Shown: piece after piece, positions 1 to 8,773 of the stretch
How positions within the stretch are numbered: position 1 is the first letter of the stretch
Layout of the letters: every line of letters starts with the position of its first letter
Assembly (NCBI RefSeq): GCF_900102875.1
Contig: NZ_FNGH01000011.1
Coordinates: forward strand, 35,964-99,963
Source of the DNA: Franzmannia pantelleriensis
GTDB taxonomy: Bacteria > Pseudomonadota > Gammaproteobacteria > Pseudomonadales > Halomonadaceae
Direction: 5' to 3'
DNA length: 64,000 nt
Position numbers and translations under genes: made by a program
The notes under the pieces: generated by a model
What the model saw: the letters and a program-made list of their open reading frames with translations, nothing else
What the model was told of the DNA's origin: nothing
Databases searched by the model: none

Positions 1-754
1 AGATGGCATGCATCGGGTCGCGGGTATCGTCGCACCAGCTCAATGCCACTTGGCCCGGGGCGACAAAGCAGCAGAGGTTGTCCACATGGCCGTCGGTTTC
101 GTCGCGATGACAGCCCCGCGGCAGCCAGATCACCTTGTCGACGCCCAGATAGTCGTGGAGCACCTGGGCCATCTCCTGTTGAGTGAGTTCCGGATTGCGG
201 TTGGGGTTGAGCAGGCACTCTTCGGTGGTGATCAGGGTGCCCTCGCCGTCGACGTGCAGGGCGCCGCCCTCCAGCACTACCGGCGCGATGAAGCGCGGAA
301 TGCCGAGCATCTCGGCGATCTTGGCGCGGATGCGCTTGTCCTTGTCCCAAGGAAAGTAGAGGCCGCCGTCGAGCCCGCCCCAGGCGTTGAAGTCCCAGTC
401 GACCATGGCCAGGCGCCCGTCGGCGTGGGTCACGAAGGTCGGTCCAACGTCACGCATCCAGGCGTCGTTGCTGGAGAGCTCCACCACACGGATGTGGGCG
501 GGAAGCTGGTGGCGGGCATTCTCGAACTGGTCGTCGTTGACACCGACGAACACCGTCTCACTTTCGGCAATCGCGCAGGCCACCTCGACGAAGGCGCGCT
601 GGGCGGGCTTGGCGCCGAAGCGCCAGGTATCGGGGCGCTGGGGCCAGAGCATCCAGCAGGCGTCGTGGGGGGCGAACTCGGCGGGCATGCGAAACCCCAG
701 GGCAGCCGGTGGCGTGGTCTCCAGGGTGCGCTGTTTGGATAACGCGACGTTCAT
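1..754 (-). CDS. aguA: Agmatine deiminase (partial, C-terminus beyond window edge)
   Basis: Hydrolyses agmatine to N-carbamoylputrescine in the cytoplasmic arginine-to-putrescine route. About 251 N-terminal residues are visible. They include the family signatures WMLWPQRPDTWR, NDAWMRDVGPTF, DWDFNAWGG, EGGALHVDGEGT and the catalytic-region DETDGHVDN. The catalytic Cys of the GGNIHC-type motif would lie past base 1, so this is an edge truncation and not a broken gene. The ATG at 754 follows an AGGTG ribosome site and is 8 bp from the stop of the upstream aminotransferase, so the two are probably one operon. Family identity is confident. The physiological substrate is inferred from the family. 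Confidence 0.93.
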   Translation of the reverse strand, partial: MNVALSKQRTLETTPPAALGFRMPAEFAPHDACWMLWPQRPDTWRFGAKPAQRAFVEVACAIAESETVFVGVNDDQFENARHQLPAHIRVVELSSNDAWMRDVGPTFVTHADGRLAMVDWDFNAWGGLDGGLYFPWDKDKRIRAKIAEMLGIPRFIAPVVLEGGALHVDGEGTLITTEECLLNPNRNPELTQQEMAQVLHDYLGVDKVIWLPRGCHRDETDGHVDNLCCFVAPGQVALSWCDDTRDPMHAI

Positions 755-762
755 GTTGCACC

Positions 763-2187
763 TCACAGGTAGCCGTCGGCCTTGAGTGATGCCGTGACGG
801 CGGTGAAGGCCTCGTCGAGAATGGCCACCACCCGATCCACGGTGGCGCGATCCCAGATCAAGGGGGGTGAGATGATATTGAGGTGGCCCACCGGACGGAT
901 GATCAGGCCGCGCTTCTGGGCCTCGGCGGCGACCCGGTCGCCGACCCGCGCCTCCACCGGCAGCAGCGCCTTGGTGGCCTTGTCGGCGACGTTTTCGATG
1001 GCCAGCATGAAATGGCTGCCTCTCACGTCGCCGACGGTGGCATGGCCCGAAAGCGTCTTGAGCTGCTGCTCCAGATAGGGGCCTACCTTGCGGACGTTGT
1101 CGCAGATGCCCTCGCGCTCGATGATCTCGATATTCTTCAGCGCCGCCGCGCAGCTCACCGGATGGCCGGAGTAAGTGAAGCCGGTGCTTAGCACGCCGCC
1201 CTTGCCCTGGGGCTTGCTGAGCACCTCGAAGAGGGCGTCGGAGATCAGGGTGGCGCCCAGCGGCGCATAGCCCGAGGAGAGGCCCTTGGCGCAGTTGATG
1301 ATATCCGGCTGGGTATCGAAGACTGCCTCGGAGGCGAAGAAATGCCCCAGGCGACCGAAGCCGGTAACCACCTCGTCGGCGATGTACAGGATGTCATTGG
1401 CGCGGCACACCGCCTGGATGCGGGCGTGGTAGCCCTGTGGGGCCATCAGCACGCCGCCGGCGCCCATGATCGGCTCGGCGATGAAGGCGGCGATATTGTC
1501 GGCGCCGATCTCGTCGATGGTCTCCTCGAGCTCCTTGACCAGGTGATCGCAGTACTGTGCCTCGCTCATCCCCGCCGGGCGGCGATAGAGGTTGGCCTCG
1601 CTGAGATGGGTGACCAGGTGGTCGAGGGTATCGAAGTCCCAGTTGTTGCTTTCGATACCGGTCAGGCTCGCCGCCAGGTAGGTGGTGCCGTGATAGGCGT
1701 TGTTGCGCGACAGGATGCGCTTCTTGTTGGGCTTGCCCAGACGGTTGAAGTAGTAGTGCACCAGGCGAACGGTGGCGTCGTTGGCCGCCGAGCCGCCGCA
1801 GCTGTAGAAGACGTGGTTGAGGTGGGCCGGGGCCAGCTCGGCGAGCTTGGCGGCCAGCTCCGCCGCCGGGGCGTTGGAGAGGTTGTTGAAGGTAGAGAAG
1901 TAGGCCATGCGGGTGGCCTGGTCGGCCATGGCCTGGCCGATCTCGGCGCGGCCGTGCCCGACGTTGACGCACCACAGCCCGGCGATGCCGTCGATGAAAC
2001 GGTTGCCGTGGACGTCTTCCACATAGATACCGTCGCTGTCGGTGATCAGGTCGCAGCCCTTCTCATGGAACAGGCTGTAGTCGGTGAAGGGGTGGATGAA
2101 ATGATCCCTGTCCTTCTGCCACAGCGCCTGGGCATCGAGTGCCTGGTGATGGCGCTCGTGGCGGACGCGAGTCGGTGTCGTGGGCAT
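763..2187 (-). CDS. Class III PLP aminotransferase (putrescine/omega-amino acid:pyruvate type)
   Basis: 474 residues, the usual length for class III (omega) aminotransferases. Visible motifs are the substrate-loop DGIAGLWCVNVGHG, the PLP-phosphate region SCGGSAAND, the aromatic YHGTT, the acidic IADEVVTGFGR and the Schiff-base lysine in NCAKGLSSGY. It resembles SpuC-type putrescine:pyruvate and beta-alanine/taurine:pyruvate enzymes. Since agmatine deiminase follows 8 bp downstream, a polyamine amino donor is the best guess, but the substrate cannot be read from sequence. It is divergent from the amidase at 2338. The shared gap carries a dyad that recurs near the luxR-type gene, suggesting joint control. 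Confidence 0.85.
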   Translation of the reverse strand: MPTTPTRVRHERHHQALDAQALWQKDRDHFIHPFTDYSLFHEKGCDLITDSDGIYVEDVHGNRFIDGIAGLWCVNVGHGRAEIGQAMADQATRMAYFSTFNNLSNAPAAELAAKLAELAPAHLNHVFYSCGGSAANDATVRLVHYYFNRLGKPNKKRILSRNNAYHGTTYLAASLTGIESNNWDFDTLDHLVTHLSEANLYRRPAGMSEAQYCDHLVKELEETIDEIGADNIAAFIAEPIMGAGGVLMAPQGYHARIQAVCRANDILYIADEVVTGFGRLGHFFASEAVFDTQPDIINCAKGLSSGYAPLGATLISDALFEVLSKPQGKGGVLSTGFTYSGHPVSCAAALKNIEIIEREGICDNVRKVGPYLEQQLKTLSGHATVGDVRGSHFMLAIENVADKATKALLPVEARVGDRVAAEAQKRGLIIRPVGHLNIISPPLIWDRATVDRVVAILDEAFTAVTASLKADGYL

Positions 2188-2254
2188 GGTCGTGGCCTCG
2201 TCTGTTGTTATCGATACAAAGCAACAGACTATCCACGGGCGACCTGGCGGGAAT

Positions 2255-2272
2255 ATATCCCGATTGGGGTAT
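2255..2272. promoter_or_regulatory. Putative LuxR-type operator, copy 1
   Basis: Imperfect dyad ATATCCC-GATT-GGGGTAT in the divergent aminotransferase/amidase gap. A copy differing at one spacer base lies at 4767-4784. A -10-like TATAAC at about 2312 sits downstream toward the amidase. The repetition is seen; the binding protein (the regulator at 4804-5628) is inferred. Confidence 0.6.
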
Positions 2273-2337
2273 GGTGACAGAAGAGGCCATCTTTCTAAGC
2301 TGGCGACACCCTATAACCACAATGCAGCGAGGCAAGC

Positions 2338-3573
2338 ATGACGTATTCCATCGATGGGCAGCGACTGTGGGATTCGCTGATGGCCATGGCCGAGATCGGC
2401 CCCAGCCCCAATGGCGGCAGCCACCGCCTGGCGCTCACCGAAGAGGACGCCGCCGGTCGGCGCCTGCTGATCGAGTGGGCCGAGGCGCTGGGCCTTTCGC
2501 TGCGCGTCGACGGCGTCGGCAATATGTTCCTGCGCCGCGCCGGCCAGCGCGACGACCTCGATCCGATCGCTGTTGGCAGCCACCTGGATACCCAACCCAA
2601 GGGCGGGCGTTTCGACGGCGTGCTGGGCGTGCTGGCCGGCCTCGAGGCACTGCGCACCCTGGACGACCACGGCGTGGTTACCCAGCGGCCGCTGGAACTG
2701 GTGGTGTGGACCAACGAGGAGGGCAGTCGCTTCGCCCCGGCCATGGTCGCCTCCGGCACCTATGCCGGCGCGTTCAGCGTCGACTCGACGTTGGCGCGTC
2801 GCGACCGCGACGGCGTGACCCTCGGCGAGGCGCTCGCCGCCACTGGCTTCGAGGGCGACCTGCCGGTGGGCGAGCCGCGCCTGGCGGGCTTTCTCGAGCT
2901 GCATATCGAGCAGGGCCCGGTACTCGAGGAGAATCACGAGGCGATCGGGGTGGTCACCGGCGTGCAGGGCATGCGCTGGTTCGACGTTACGCTGCGCGGC
3001 CAGTCGTCCCATGCCGGCCCCACACCGATGAGCTACCGGCGCGACGCCCTGGCCGCTGCGGCCAGGCTTATCGACCGCCTCCAGGCCCACGCCCTGGCGG
3101 ACGACAGCGGCCATACCAAGGTCACCTGTGGCACCCTTGAGATCGATGCCCCATCCCGCAACGTGGTGCCTGGCGAGGTGCGCCTCACCATCGACCTGCG
3201 GCATATCGACGAGGCCGAGCTCGACGCCCTTGAAGCGCGCTTCGAGGATGAACTGGTCGCCGCCGGCGAGGCCTTCGGCGTGGCGGCGCAGGGCGAGCGC
3301 ATCTGGGCCTCGCCGGTGGTGGCCTTCGATGACGCCTGCATCGCTGCCGTCGAAGCCGCCGCCAAGGCCCGCGGGCTATCATACCGGCGCATGCTGAGCG
3401 GTGCCGGCCACGACGCCGTCTATGTCTCGCGGGTTGCTCCCACCTCGATGATCTTCATTCCCTGCCGCGATGGCATCAGCCATAACGAGGCCGAGTATTC
3501 GAGCCCGGAGCAGTGCGCCTTGGGCGCCCAGGTGCTGTGCGATGCGCTGATCGAGCTGGCCGACAAGGCATAG
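2338..3573 (+). CDS. Zn-dependent amidase / N-carbamoyl-amino-acid hydrolase (M20, AllC/HyuC type)
   Basis: 411 residues, typical of the hydantoinase/carbamoylase branch of M20. The binuclear metal set is readable: H82 in GSHLDT, bridging D93 in GGRFDG, E127/E128 in NEEGSRF, H189 in LHIEQGP and H382 in SHNEAE. The family releases CO2 and NH3 from N-carbamoyl amino acids, ureidopropionate, allantoate or similar substrates; sequence alone does not choose among them. The GCGAGG ribosome site supports ATG 2338. No hydantoinase or dihydropyrimidinase is adjacent, so its substrate is probably made elsewhere. The divergent aminotransferase and the dyad at 2255 suggest coordinated nitrogen scavenging. 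Confidence 0.88.
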   Translation: MTYSIDGQRLWDSLMAMAEIGPSPNGGSHRLALTEEDAAGRRLLIEWAEALGLSLRVDGVGNMFLRRAGQRDDLDPIAVGSHLDTQPKGGRFDGVLGVLAGLEALRTLDDHGVVTQRPLELVVWTNEEGSRFAPAMVASGTYAGAFSVDSTLARRDRDGVTLGEALAATGFEGDLPVGEPRLAGFLELHIEQGPVLEENHEAIGVVTGVQGMRWFDVTLRGQSSHAGPTPMSYRRDALAAAARLIDRLQAHALADDSGHTKVTCGTLEIDAPSRNVVPGEVRLTIDLRHIDEAELDALEARFEDELVAAGEAFGVAAQGERIWASPVVAFDDACIAAVEAAAKARGLSYRRMLSGAGHDAVYVSRVAPTSMIFIPCRDGISHNEAEYSSPEQCALGAQVLCDALIELADKA

Positions 3574-3590
3574 GCGCCCTAGAAGTGAAT

Positions 3591-3612
3591 CGCCCCGGCA
3601 TCTGCCGGGGCG
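3591..3612. terminator. Bidirectional hairpin terminator between convergent genes
   Basis: Perfect 10-bp stem CGCCCCGGCA/TGCCGGGGCG with a 2-base centre, lying between the amidase stop (3573) and the Bug receptor stop (3642). Only a short T run follows, so efficiency is uncertain. Confidence 0.7.
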
Positions 3613-3641
3613 CTTTACGTGTGCGGTATAGCAGTACTTCC

Positions 3642-4613
3642 TCAGTTCTGGAAATCGATGTTCTCGGCAGCCGCAGCGAGCGCCGCTTCGTTTTCGGCAA
3701 GAAATTCGCGGTATTCGTCACCGGCCAGGAAGTGAATGACCGAGCCGAACTCGTTCTCGATACGACGCTGGATCGCTTCGTTTTCAATCGCCTTGGCATA
3801 GGCGTCGGCGACGGTATCCAGGACCTCCTGGGGCGTGCCTTTAGGTGCGAAAATGCCTCGGTTGGTGGCGCTGGTGAGATCGACGCCGAGCTCTTGCAGG
3901 GTCGGTATCTCCGCATAGTTACTCAGGCGCTCGGCATGCGATACACCTAGTGGCTTGAGGATGCCCTCCTCGAAGAACGAGGCGCTCGATGGCATGTCGG
4001 CGTTGACGAAATCTATCTCCTCGGCCATCAAGGCGGAGATCTGCTCGGCGGTATCCTGGTAGCCGATGAAGCGGATGTCATCCATATCGACATCGAGGAC
4101 GTCGAAGAGACGTGCCCAGTAGAAGTGGTCAACCGAAGATGGGGTCATGCCGAATCGCACCTGGCCCGGATTGTCGCGGATGTATGCCTGCATGTCGGAG
4201 GCGTCTTCGACCGGGTGGTCAGTATAGGTGATAGGCACCACTACGGTCTGCGTCAGCAAGGCTACCGGCTCGAAGGCGTCGTAGGAGTAGTCGACGGTTC
4301 CGGCCAGCTTGGACAATGCGATGGTGTCGTGGCTGCCGAGTAGGGTATAGCCGTCGGCCGTGGCTTCCTTGACGCTGCGCGAGCCAATCGTGGCACCGGC
4401 GCCCGCCATGTTGACCGGTACGATGGAGACGCCCAAGTGCTTCTCGGCTTCCTGGGAGACCAGCCGAAAGATCACATCCGTCGCCCCACCAGGCCCATAG
4501 GGGATGATCAGGCGGATATCCTGCTCTGGGTAGTCGGCTTGAGCGCTGCTGGCAATTGCCATGGAAGCCGTGATACCAACGGCAGCAAGCGTAAGTGTCA
4601 GTTTAGAAGGCAT
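3642..4613 (-). CDS. Bug-family (TctC) periplasmic solute-binding protein
   Basis: 323 residues with an N-terminal signal peptide (charged start, hydrophobic core to about residue 26, cleavage near AQA-D). The opening IRLIIPYGPGGATDVIFR and the following AGAGATIGSRSV are signatures of tripartite tricarboxylate-type receptors, which bind carboxylated solutes in the periplasm. No TctA/TctB membrane partners are nearby, so it is an orphan receptor as many Bug proteins are. AAAGGA lies upstream of ATG 4613. A dyad like that at 2255 lies about 155 bp upstream, between this gene and the luxR-type gene, so it likely shares the regulon. Ligand unknown. Confidence 0.9.
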   Translation of the reverse strand: MPSKLTLTLAAVGITASMAIASSAQADYPEQDIRLIIPYGPGGATDVIFRLVSQEAEKHLGVSIVPVNMAGAGATIGSRSVKEATADGYTLLGSHDTIALSKLAGTVDYSYDAFEPVALLTQTVVVPITYTDHPVEDASDMQAYIRDNPGQVRFGMTPSSVDHFYWARLFDVLDVDMDDIRFIGYQDTAEQISALMAEEIDFVNADMPSSASFFEEGILKPLGVSHAERLSNYAEIPTLQELGVDLTSATNRGIFAPKGTPQEVLDTVADAYAKAIENEAIQRRIENEFGSVIHFLAGDEYREFLAENEAALAAAAENIDFQN

Positions 4614-4766
4614 GATGTCAGTCCTTTCTTGGGTTTTAGTAGCGTGAGGATGACGTGGCCTATGACGCTGGAGACGCGTCGGCGGCGTTCGCTCTACGGG
4701 TCGGCATCTTGGCCGCCCTAGTTATTGTCGAGTCTCGATGCTACGAGCACCCGCAGCGCGAGTGGT

Positions 4767-4784
4767 ATATCCCTATTGGGGTAT
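4767..4784. promoter_or_regulatory. Putative LuxR-type operator, copy 2
   Basis: ATATCCC-TATT-GGGGTAT, matching copy 1 (2255-2272) at 17 of 18 positions. It sits upstream of the Bug receptor gene and just past the stop of the regulator gene. Conservation in two otherwise unrelated gaps argues for a protein-binding site. Confidence 0.6.
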
Positions 4785-4803
4785 GCAATGGGATGCGTGG
4801 CGT

Positions 4804-5628
4804 TTAGCCGCCGCGCTGCCGCGACACCAGCGCCACGTGGTCGAGGAACAACCGGAACAGCTGGGTCTGGCTGGAGACCGCCAAGCGCTGGTAGATGTGC
4901 TTGCGATGGACCTTGACGGTGCCGTCGCTGATTTCCAGCATGCGCGCCGCCGACTTGGTCGAGTGGCCAGCCAGCAGTAGCCGCACGATCTCCTGCTCAC
5001 GGGCGGTGAGCGCCTCGCGGCCGAAGCTGGCAAAGGCCGCCTCCACCGGCTCGCGCTCGGCGAGATGCTGCTGGAACTGCCCGCCCTGCCACTTCCAGTA
5101 CTCTTCCAGCAGGGCCTCGACCAGCGGGGCGAGGTGGCGCAGCGCCTGCAGGCCGCGGCGCGTCAGCGGCGGCGAATCGGCGGCGAAGCCCAGCGAGACC
5201 GCCATCACCACCTGCTCGTCGACCCGCGCGAACAGCCCTACCTCGTCATGTAGGCCCAGGGCGCGGTAGTAGCGGTGGTAGTAGTCGCTGGATTCGAAGC
5301 GATCCGGGGCCAGTTCGCGCAGGCGCAGGGCGCCGTGGTCGAGGCCGTCGCTCACCGCAGTAAAGAAAGGGTCGAGCAGGTAGGCTTCGCTCAAGTAGCG
5401 TTCGATGCCCTGTTCGCGCTTGGCCTCGGGGTAGTCGTCGTGAATCAATAGTGGCCGACGACGGCCGCGATAGGCGTTGATCAGGATGGTGTCGAAGCCC
5501 ACCAGGTCACGTAGGCAGCGCTCCAGCGCCAACGGGAAGTCAGCGGCTGCCGCGCCGCGCAGCAGGCGCGCCAGCTGCTGATGCCAGGCGAGGCTGTCGG
5601 GGTGGGCGAGCAGGTCGATGTGGGGCAT
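4804..5628 (-). CDS. LuxR/NarL-type HTH transcriptional regulator
   Basis: About 274 residues from ATG 5628. A GTG at 5673 would add 15 residues and has a weak AAGAGG 11 bp upstream, while ATG 5628 has no clear ribosome site, so the start is uncertain. The C-terminal 65-70 residues form a GerE-type HTH (LTAREQEIVRLLLAGHSTKS, then ISDGTVKVHRKHIYQRL). The N-terminal 200 residues are a GAF/autoinducer-like sensor domain with no receiver aspartate pattern, so it is probably ligand-responsive. It is monocistronic, beside the Bug receptor and close to nitrogen-catabolic genes. The repeated dyads at 2255 and 4767 are its likely targets. Effector unknown. Confidence 0.85.
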   Translation of the reverse strand: MPHIDLLAHPDSLAWHQQLARLLRGAAAADFPLALERCLRDLVGFDTILINAYRGRRRPLLIHDDYPEAKREQGIERYLSEAYLLDPFFTAVSDGLDHGALRLRELAPDRFESSDYYHRYYRALGLHDEVGLFARVDEQVVMAVSLGFAADSPPLTRRGLQALRHLAPLVEALLEEYWKWQGGQFQQHLAEREPVEAAFASFGREALTAREQEIVRLLLAGHSTKSAARMLEISDGTVKVHRKHIYQRLAVSSQTQLFRLFLDHVALVSRQRGG

Positions 5629-5754
5629 GTCGGGTCCGAGGGAGCACGTGAAGACGAACCTCGAGCGTACCACGACGGCGCTGGCCTCTTATCCTGGCGA
5701 CACGCTTACTCTACACTCGAGACTGCTTGCCCGAGGGATAAGGACCACGAGCCG

Positions 5755-6696
5755 ATGCTGGGATTTCTGCAGGGGTTTTCCTATGGACTGTTCATGACCT
5801 GCCTGCCATGGCTGTTGGTGGGGCTGGCCAATCCGCGTCTGGCGGTGCCGCTGGCGTCGCCCAATCGCTGGCAGGTCATCGCCCGCTACTGCCTGCTGTT
5901 CCCGTTCGTGAGTGTGCTGCTGTGGCTGACCTCGCTGTGGGGCGGTTTTTCACCGAGCTTGCTGGGCTGGCTGACGGGGCTGGGCGCCATCGCCGTGTCG
6001 CTGCCGCTGGAGCGTCGCCTTCGCGGCTGGTGGGCACGGCGTGGCGAGCGACGCCGCCAGGCCCAGTTGGCCCGTGAGGCCGAGCGCCAGCGGGCCGAGC
6101 AGGAGCGTAACGCCTATGAGAGCGGGGTCGCGGTGCTCGATCCGGCGCGGCCGCCTGCCGACGCCGATGATCTGGTGCGCGCGCTGTGCACGGCCAAGCA
6201 GCGTCTGCTCGACGTACATCGCCCGGATCTGGCCATTCAGGCAGACCGCCTCTTCAGCCGTTATCGTCATGTGATGAGCGTGCTTGGTGGGCGCTTCGAG
6301 CCTGGGGAGCTGGCCTTTGAGCGCTCCCGCGGTCTGGTCAGTGAGGTGTGCCTGGGGGCGGTGGACAACCTGACCTCGATGGCCTCCCAGGCCAGCGGCG
6401 TGGTAGGGGTGGATGAGGCCTTCGTGCGGCGGCGGCTGGCCAAGGAGGCGCAGCTCAGCGTCGAAGAGCGCGTGGCGCTCAAGCGGCGCCTGGAACTGCT
6501 CGAAAGCACCGAGCGGCGGCTCAAGCAGTTGGCCGCCCGCAACGAGTCGGCGCTGACCGTACTCGACGACACCGCCGTGGCCATGGCGCGCATCGAGACC
6601 CAGCGCCCCCAGGCCTCGCGCGGTACCGATCAGGCGCTGGAGGAACTGCGCCGCTTCGTCGACCGCGCCGAGCGTTACGGGCGCAACGCCGAGTGA
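5755..6696 (+). CDS. XpaC-like membrane protein paired with TelA
   Basis: 313 residues from ATG 5755 (AAGGA 11 bp upstream). Three hydrophobic segments fill roughly residues 3-85, followed by a basic, Arg-rich stretch and a long charged helical region rich in Glu/Arg/Leu, predicted cytoplasmic coiled coil. The next gene is a clear TelA homologue, and XpaC/TelA neighbours are a recurrent pair in other bacteria. The XpaC assignment therefore rests on architecture and context more than on motifs. A role in envelope stress or toxic-anion tolerance is family-level only. The two genes are 41 bp apart and co-directional. Confidence 0.6.
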   Translation: MLGFLQGFSYGLFMTCLPWLLVGLANPRLAVPLASPNRWQVIARYCLLFPFVSVLLWLTSLWGGFSPSLLGWLTGLGAIAVSLPLERRLRGWWARRGERRRQAQLAREAERQRAEQERNAYESGVAVLDPARPPADADDLVRALCTAKQRLLDVHRPDLAIQADRLFSRYRHVMSVLGGRFEPGELAFERSRGLVSEVCLGAVDNLTSMASQASGVVGVDEAFVRRRLAKEAQLSVEERVALKRRLELLESTERRLKQLAARNESALTVLDDTAVAMARIETQRPQASRGTDQALEELRRFVDRAERYGRNAE

Positions 6697-6737
6697 GGTA
6701 ATCTAGGCTGATAGCCGAGACGCAAGGAATGACCGCC

Positions 6738-7952
6738 ATGAGCGAGCAAGACCCGCAGCGTTCACCGCTTTCCCTACCGCCGCTGGCCGACATCGAGCGC
6801 GAGCTCGACGAGGCCGAGACCCTCGATGCGGCACCCGGTGCCGAGGAGGCGCCGGCTGACCCTGAGCTCGAGGCCATGGCCGCGGCATTCGTCGATGACG
6901 TGCTGGCCGACGGCGAGGAGGCCGACCTGGCGCGCAAGCGACATGCCGTGGATGAGATGGGCCGCGAGCTGCAGCAGCAGGCCGCGCATCAGAGTGCCAT
7001 GCTGCAGACCCCGCTGCGCAAGCTGGCCCACCAGGGCGATGACGGCGGGCCGGTGGCTCAGGCGCTTGTCGATCTGCGTGGCCGCATGCAGAGCCTCGAC
7101 CCGTCCCAGCACCGCCTGGCGGCGAGTCCGCTGGACCGTGTTCTGGCGCTGGTACCCGGCGCCGGCAGCCGCCTGCAACGCTACTTCCGCAAGTTTGAGA
7201 ATGCCCAGCAGGCGCTGGACGCGATCATTGCCGACCTCGAGGGCGGTCGCGACATGCTGTATCGCGACAACCTGACGCTGGGCGATGACCAGGAAGCGTT
7301 GCGTGCCTCCCTGGGCCAGCTCAACCGCCAGGTCGAGCTGGGCAGATTGATCGATGCGCGGCTGCAGCGGGCCATCGCCCAGCGCGATGCGCAGGACGAG
7401 CAGCGGCGCTTCGTCGAGGAGGAGCTGCTGTTTCCGCTGCGCCAGCGCGTCGTCGATCTCCAGCAGCAGCAGGCGGTGTGCCAGCAGGGCGTGCTGGCGC
7501 TGGAAGTGATCATCCGCAACAATCGCGAGCTGATGCGCGGCGTCGACCGGGCCATCAACGTCACCGTCTCGGCGCTGACGGTGGCGGTCACGGTCGCCCT
7601 GGCGATGGCCAACCAGCGGCTGGTGCTGGACCGCGTCGAGGCGCTCAATACCACCACCTCGCAGATGATCAGCGGTACCGCCAAGGCGCTGCGCCAGCAG
7701 GGCGTGGATATTCAGACCCGAGCGTCCTCGGCGATGCTCGACATGCAGGCGCTGGAGGAGGCGTTCGGGGATGTGATGGGGGCCATCGACGACCTTTCGC
7801 GCTATCGGCGTGAGGCGCTGCCGGCCCTCGATGCCCAGATCGACCGACTGGCACAGCTGGCCGAGCAAGGCGGTGCGGCGGTCTCGCGCTATCAGCGTGG
7901 CAACCGCGCCCAGCCGGGGGATGAGACGAGCGCCGACCCTGACGGTCCCTGA
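6738..7952 (+). CDS. TelA family (toxic anion resistance) protein
   Basis: 404 residues from ATG 6738, chosen over ATG 6729 because AAGGA at 6724-6728 gives 9-base spacing. An acidic N-terminus (about 60 residues) is followed by long helical segments with the family-like GSRLQRYFRKFENAQQALDAIIADLEGG region and a C-terminal stretch of ordered Ala/Val/Gln helices (NVTVSALTVAVTVALAMANQ). TelA proteins were named for tellurite resistance, but biochemical function is poorly defined. It is soluble or peripherally membrane-associated and probably works with the preceding membrane protein. Confidence 0.8.
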   Translation: MSEQDPQRSPLSLPPLADIERELDEAETLDAAPGAEEAPADPELEAMAAAFVDDVLADGEEADLARKRHAVDEMGRELQQQAAHQSAMLQTPLRKLAHQGDDGGPVAQALVDLRGRMQSLDPSQHRLAASPLDRVLALVPGAGSRLQRYFRKFENAQQALDAIIADLEGGRDMLYRDNLTLGDDQEALRASLGQLNRQVELGRLIDARLQRAIAQRDAQDEQRRFVEEELLFPLRQRVVDLQQQQAVCQQGVLALEVIIRNNRELMRGVDRAINVTVSALTVAVTVALAMANQRLVLDRVEALNTTTSQMISGTAKALRQQGVDIQTRASSAMLDMQALEEAFGDVMGAIDDLSRYRREALPALDAQIDRLAQLAEQGGAAVSRYQRGNRAQPGDETSADPDGP

Positions 7953-7955
7953 GCG

Positions 7956-8249
7956 TCAGCCTTGCCGGAAGTGCGCTCGGGCGTCGTGGAACGCCTTGCG
8001 AGCGAGCCCAGCGCCCTCCTCCAGGCCGCGGGCCAGTGAGTTGAACGTTGCCTCGCCGGCCCAGCGCAGGGCATCCAGGCGTACTTCCAGTTCTACCCGG
8101 CGGCGCTTGAGGCGCTCGAGGTCGTCGGCATAGCGGGTGCGGGCCTCGTCGCCGGCCTGGCGCGCCTTGGCGGCGAGAGCGTCGATCTCGGCATCGAGTC
8201 GTGCCAATGCCGCTTTCAAACGCGCGAAGAGGTCGTCCTCGGGGTGCAT
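7956..8249 (-). CDS. Small coiled-coil hypothetical protein
   Basis: 97 residues from ATG 8249, supported by AGGAG 7-8 bases upstream; an earlier in-frame start at 8279 lacks such a site. The sequence is almost entirely heptad-like (ARLDAEIDALAAKARQAGDE, then LERLKRRRVELEVRLDAL) with no membrane segment or cysteine. It is convergent with telA, 3 bp apart. Some short Halomonas-type proteins with this make-up are annotated as stress-related, but I cannot assign a function. Confidence 0.7.
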   Translation of the reverse strand: MHPEDDLFARLKAALARLDAEIDALAAKARQAGDEARTRYADDLERLKRRRVELEVRLDALRWAGEATFNSLARGLEEGAGLARKAFHDARAHFRQG

Positions 8250-8360
8250 GATGGTGCTCCTCTCGATGTGAGCGGTCATATTGAGTTTAGCGTGTCCCCT
8301 GGCCTGCCTGCCATCGCCGAATGGCGCGCTCTATCATCGTGGTTCACACAGGAGATCCCC

Positions 8361-8771
8361 ATGCTTGCTATCGAAGGGCTCGATCATCTGGTGCTGAGGG
8401 TGGTAGACCTCGAGACCATGCGTCGCTTCTACTGCGAGGTACTGGGCTGTGAAGTAGCTCGCGACAAGCCAGAGATCGGGCTGCTGCAGCTGCGCGCCGG
8501 CGATGCGCTGATCGACCTGGTGCCGGTGGATGGCCCGCTGGGCCGCCAGGGCGGCGCCGCGCCAGGCCGCGAAGGGCGCAACCTGGCGCATTTCTGCCTG
8601 CGCCTGACGCGCTTCGATGCCGCCGAGCTGAGCGCTCATCTGGCGGGTTATGGCGTCGAGCCCGGTGAGGTCAAGACCCGCTTCGGAGCCCGCGGGGAGG
8701 GGCCGTCACTGTATATCGACGACCCTGAAGGCAATACCGTCGAGCTCAAAGGGCCGCCCGATCCGGCCTAG
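8361..8771 (+). CDS. VOC superfamily protein (glyoxalase/dioxygenase fold)
   Basis: 136 residues from ATG 8361, preceded by AGGAG with 7-base spacing. The two beta-alpha-beta-beta-beta modules are evident: GLDHLVLRVVDLETMRRFYC at the start, NLAHFCLRL in the middle, and YIDDPEGNTVELKG at the end. These supply the usual H, H and E metal ligands. Such single-gene VOC proteins include fosfomycin-resistance-like and virulence-associated members; substrate cannot be inferred. It is convergent with the diguanylate cyclase, 2 bp apart. Confidence 0.85.
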   Translation: MLAIEGLDHLVLRVVDLETMRRFYCEVLGCEVARDKPEIGLLQLRAGDALIDLVPVDGPLGRQGGAAPGREGRNLAHFCLRLTRFDAAELSAHLAGYGVEPGEVKTRFGARGEGPSLYIDDPEGNTVELKGPPDPA

Positions 8772-8773
8772 CT

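Noticed and set aside
1..754. Agmatine deiminase as a truncated pseudogene
   Set aside because: The frame is intact up to the first base, so truncation is caused by the window edge.
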